A stretch of 64,000 nt of DNA from Choristoneura fumiferana (lineage: Eukaryota > Arthropoda > Insecta > Lepidoptera > Tortricidae), in the NCBI RefSeq assembly GCF_025370935.1, contig NC_133492.1, forward strand, positions 10,821,608 to 10,885,607. Reading direction: 5' to 3'. Below, piece by piece: positions 61,020 to 64,000 of the stretch. The notes beneath the pieces are model-generated. The model was not told the origin of the DNA, did not search any database, and saw only the letters and a program-made list of their open reading frames with translations. The translations under genes and the position numbers were made by a program. Each line of letters begins with the position of its first letter. Within the stretch, counting starts at the first letter, position 1.

Positions 61020-63784
61020 CTGTGGCTCCAGTGAAAAGGGGTACATGTCGAAAAACCCAAGTTTACAGGAGACGCAAAAAACAGTTACGCCCGAGATGAT
61101 TCAAACTTACGTTCATTACACTTGTATATTTACATATACTAATAAATGTGGTATGTTAAAGCACTAAATTAATTGCGCTCTTTCTTATGGGAATGTTATT
61201 TTTGCTCTTGATCTATTAGTTTATAAATTAACTACTTGTATCCAAAATAGAAGTATAAAAATAAGTGTAAAAAGGTTCAAGTGGCTATATACATCGCTAT
61301 TCACCAAGTTTTCGTAATTTTATACGAAGTGAAAAAGGGTACGCATCCGGAATGTTTTTGTAGTACATGTATAATATTATCCACAGAAGACTAGCTTACG
61401 AACTAATGGTGTAGAAAATGATTGCATTTTTCAATTTATGCAGTTCTTTGGACTTAATTACAGACATAACAGACATGTAGCCTTTTGCACGTTTTTTTTT
61501 ATTGTGTTTTTAGTTATAAGTAGACTTAAATAATAATGAAAAATTCAAAATGCTACTTGTATCCAAGTTGAGTGAATAAAACACACATGAAATTATTTAA
61601 ATATCTATTCAAAAACGCTATAAATTTTTCAAAAATCTCACATGCAAACATGAAAAATGCCCGTTAAAACAAACTTAAAATTTCTCATCATTAGTATCTA
61701 AGTATGTCAAACACACTAGGTAGAGGGATTTTCCGCTTCTTCATAGAAGACATACCGTGTGCCATTGATCGTCATCATACGTCTTGTATTGTAGTCAAAA
61801 TTAGGAAATTCTGCCTTTTTAAAACTGAAAATTGCAGTCTCAGAGATATTAAACTTTTGTTTGTCCTCGTTATTTTTTTTTTTTGTTGAAGTGGCCCTTT
61901 TACTTACCTGCTTCGCTGTTGCCTCATTCGAAAATTCCCCATTTGATGATACCTAATTGATAGTCTCATGAAAACCCAAATTTAAAACATTTTGAGCATT
62001 TATCTCAGCGAGCAGGCATGGACCCAAGCCACTTTACCGATAAGGAACGGCGGCTTAGGAACTCGCAAAATTTCAAGTGTAGCTTTGCCGGCATTCCTAT
62101 CTTCGATCCACAGCACGCTAGATCTCGCAGGTAGAATACTCAAAGCTCCAGCAGGCATTAACTACGAGATTGCATGCTTGAACGAGGCCACGAATGACTC
62201 GCTAGCTGGACCGAGTCCAAATCTCCCGTCCAAACCACATAGGCGAAGGGCCTGGAGTACAATAGCCTCCGTCACCACCTTATAGGCATTAATAGAACCT
62301 ATAACAGGCAGGGACCGGGACAGACTGTTAGCTGTGTCCAAGCCAGAATCTGGTTACTGGCTCCATGCATACCCCTCTCCAAACACTAGAACTTTTATCG
62401 ACCCAGACACTACGCATAGCTGCTGGTCTACGGCTGGGAGTTGGGATCTGCGAAAGTAACAACTGTGTTTCTTGTGGGGCTCCAGTGGACCGTCTCGGCC
62501 AACATGGCCTGTCCTGTTCCTCAGGTGCCGACCGACTGTCCCGCCACGCCACTCTCAACGACATTCTCAGAAGGGTTTCTTTAGTGCCAACGTTCCCTCC
62601 GCTCTGTAGCCCCAGATTGTACGGAGCGATGGCAAGCGCCCTGACGGAATGTCGTTGATACCCTGGAAGACTGGCCGTGCGCTGGTGTGGGACGCTACCT
62701 GTACAGACACCCTGGCGGCGTCCTACCTAACAGCAACTACCAATCGTGCGGGGGCGGCGGTAGACGCCCGGGAACGCCTCAAGGTCACAAAATATAGCTG
62801 TCTCGGCGCCCAATATCATTTCTTTGCTTTCGGCTTCGAGACTCTAGGTCCTTGGGGTAAGGGTGCGCTGGAGCTTCACAGGGAGCTCAGCAATAGGTTA
62901 AGGGAGGCAACAGGCAACCCTCGCGCCGGCAGCTTTCTCGCGCAAAGAATCGCAATCGGAGTTCAACGCGGGAATGCTGCCTGCGTGATGGGCACCATGC
63001 CAAGAAGCCCACCTCTCTTTTTTAATTAAAGTTTTAGTTTTAGATATTTAAATTAAATAATAGTTTTAGTCCTATGGATATTTTGATTTTCTTAATCATT
63101 CTTATTAAATAATTGGTGTCAAGGGATACATCTTAATTAATACCCTTAAAATTAATGCAATGTGCCATATTAGTTTAATAATAAAATGGTGTAAAAGGAT
63201 ATAACTTAATCGCGTAACCGTCAACTGCGCAGCTCGCAAGCGCGTTCTCCCTGCACAAGTCAGCGCACACGATTGTGGCTCATCCGTGAGCGCCGTGGCT
63301 CCCCACTCACCCGCTCATTCCTCCGCGCAAAGACTTATATCCTTTTCCACGTAAACTTTTTCATATTCGATTTGTGAAAACGGGCGCAGCTCGACTTAAT
63401 CTTATATTTTATTTTATTTTTTTGTGTAAAGAGATTGAACTTAACTTGTATCAATGTAAACTAAATAAATCTGTTCTTGTTTTAGGGGTTCAAGTGTGCT
63501 TAGATTTTTTTACACCCGCCATATGAAAAAACAGCACGTACAACTAAATTTAGATCATAAATCACAAACAAAACTTTAGTTAATAGAAATACAACTTGAC
63601 AAGTACCCTCTGTTGCTAACTTTTTAAGGCAGTTCTACCCTTGACCACCAGAAAACTCCGTTGTTTTAAAAGATATCTTAGATCCGTTTACACCAATCGA
63701 TGCGTTATTTTTTTTGTGTTTTTTGGTCTATATAACTCAATTTGGCCAAATTCAGACTTATACCCCTTTTCACTGGAGCCACAG
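61020..63784. mobile_element. 2,765-bp TIR element with 4-bp target duplication, absent from first copy
   Basis: The left terminus is CTGTGGCTCCAGTGAAAAGG and the right terminus is its inverse, CCTTTTCACTGGAGCCACAG; both continue for a few more bases (GGTA / TACC). ACAT flanks it at 61016-61019 and 63785-63788. The first copy has a single ACAT at 50277-50280 in CCACACATATCCATCC, the unoccupied target. The interior has ~900 bp of AT-rich sequence, a LINE C-terminal fragment and ~750 bp of AT-rich sequence. No transposase was recognised, so it is non-autonomous or of an unfamiliar class. Confidence 0.9.
61980..63029 (+). pseudogene. LINE C-terminal fragment with zinc knuckle and endonuclease-like motifs
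   Basis: Three frame segments read WTQATLPIRNGGLGTRKISS, PAFLSSIHSTLDLAGRIL, then CVSCGAPVDRLGQHGLSC, ADRLSRHATLNDILRR, DGKRPDGMSLIPW, GRALVWDATCTDTLAASYL, FETLGPWGKGALEL and NPRAGSFLAQRIAIGVQRG. The CCHC-like cluster, RH, RPD and WDxTC order resembles the restriction-like endonuclease tail of R2-type LINEs; that class call is inference. Frame changes near 62280 and 62640 show decay. It lies inside the TIR element and is related to 33580-34790. Confidence 0.65.
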
Positions 63785-64000
63785 ACATATCCATCCGTTT
63801 AGGCGAGGACCAAAGAAATTGACATACATACCCACATACATATATATTTGTTATAAATTGTTATTATTATTATTTATTATATTACTTAATTGCTTTTTTT
63901 GTCTTACTCAGTGCTTTGGTGTCAAACTGTAATGCTGTGTAAGATTTTACATGTAAATAAATAAACAGTACATACGCTCGAAAAACGTAACCCTCCTTCG
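63785..64000 (+). repeat. Resumption of the duplicated ENL/ear flank
   Basis: Continues the second copy after the TIR element and matches 50277-50496 almost base for base (ATCCATCCGTTTAGGCGAGG to CGTAACCCTCCTTCG). The duplication therefore runs off the end of the window towards where Smg5 would lie. Confidence 0.9.

Overview
The window is eukaryotic, AT-rich, repeat-dense DNA and almost certainly lepidopteran (moth or butterfly). Its genes have GT-AG introns and insect-type protein sequences. The spacers carry repeat families known from Lepidoptera: a tRNA-headed SINE ending in (GAT)n, RTE-type LINE tails, and TIR elements that include short near-perfect palindromes. The species cannot be named from the sequence.

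Layout. 1-18.5 kb is a repeat-rich spacer. It holds one LINE with both ORFs intact on the minus strand (ORF2 7743-10613, ORF1 10659-11489). 18.5-25.1 kb carries small minus-strand coding pieces: an unidentified first exon (18554-18715), a cysteine-rich terminal exon (23406-23549) and an intronless NDUFA7-like ORF (about 24.6-25.0 kb). 25.8-32.6 kb is the large CAF-1 subunit (CHAF1A / Caf1-180), six exons, plus strand. 33.5-34.8 kb is a dead LINE C-terminus with a nested repeat. 35.35-43.4 kb is SLC25A46, seven exons, plus strand. mRpL34 (44346-44711, minus) converges on SLC25A46 and diverges from an ENL/AF9 homologue (ear; 45294-48098, plus). Smg5 occupies 51353-55647 on the minus strand.

A 100-N gap lies at 57438-57537. 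Everything after it repeats 46786-50496: the 3' part of the ENL gene and its downstream flank, with many small indels and one extra 2,765-bp TIR element (61020-63784). The first copy keeps the unoccupied ACAT target. This is best read as a second haplotype left in the scaffold rather than a real tandem gene.

The host genes are housekeeping functions: replication-coupled chromatin assembly, mitochondrial outer-membrane organisation, mitochondrial translation, transcription elongation and nonsense-mediated decay. I see no sign that they form one pathway. Several coding exons carry single-base frame breaks, mostly in homopolymers, which suggests imperfectly polished long-read sequence.

The most unusual signal is in a dispersed non-coding repeat (30943-31830 plus; 6492-7440 minus; fragment 39912-40145). 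It carries seven small hairpins whose stems differ but remain paired, each with a loop of exactly 9 nt of the form C....YRCA.
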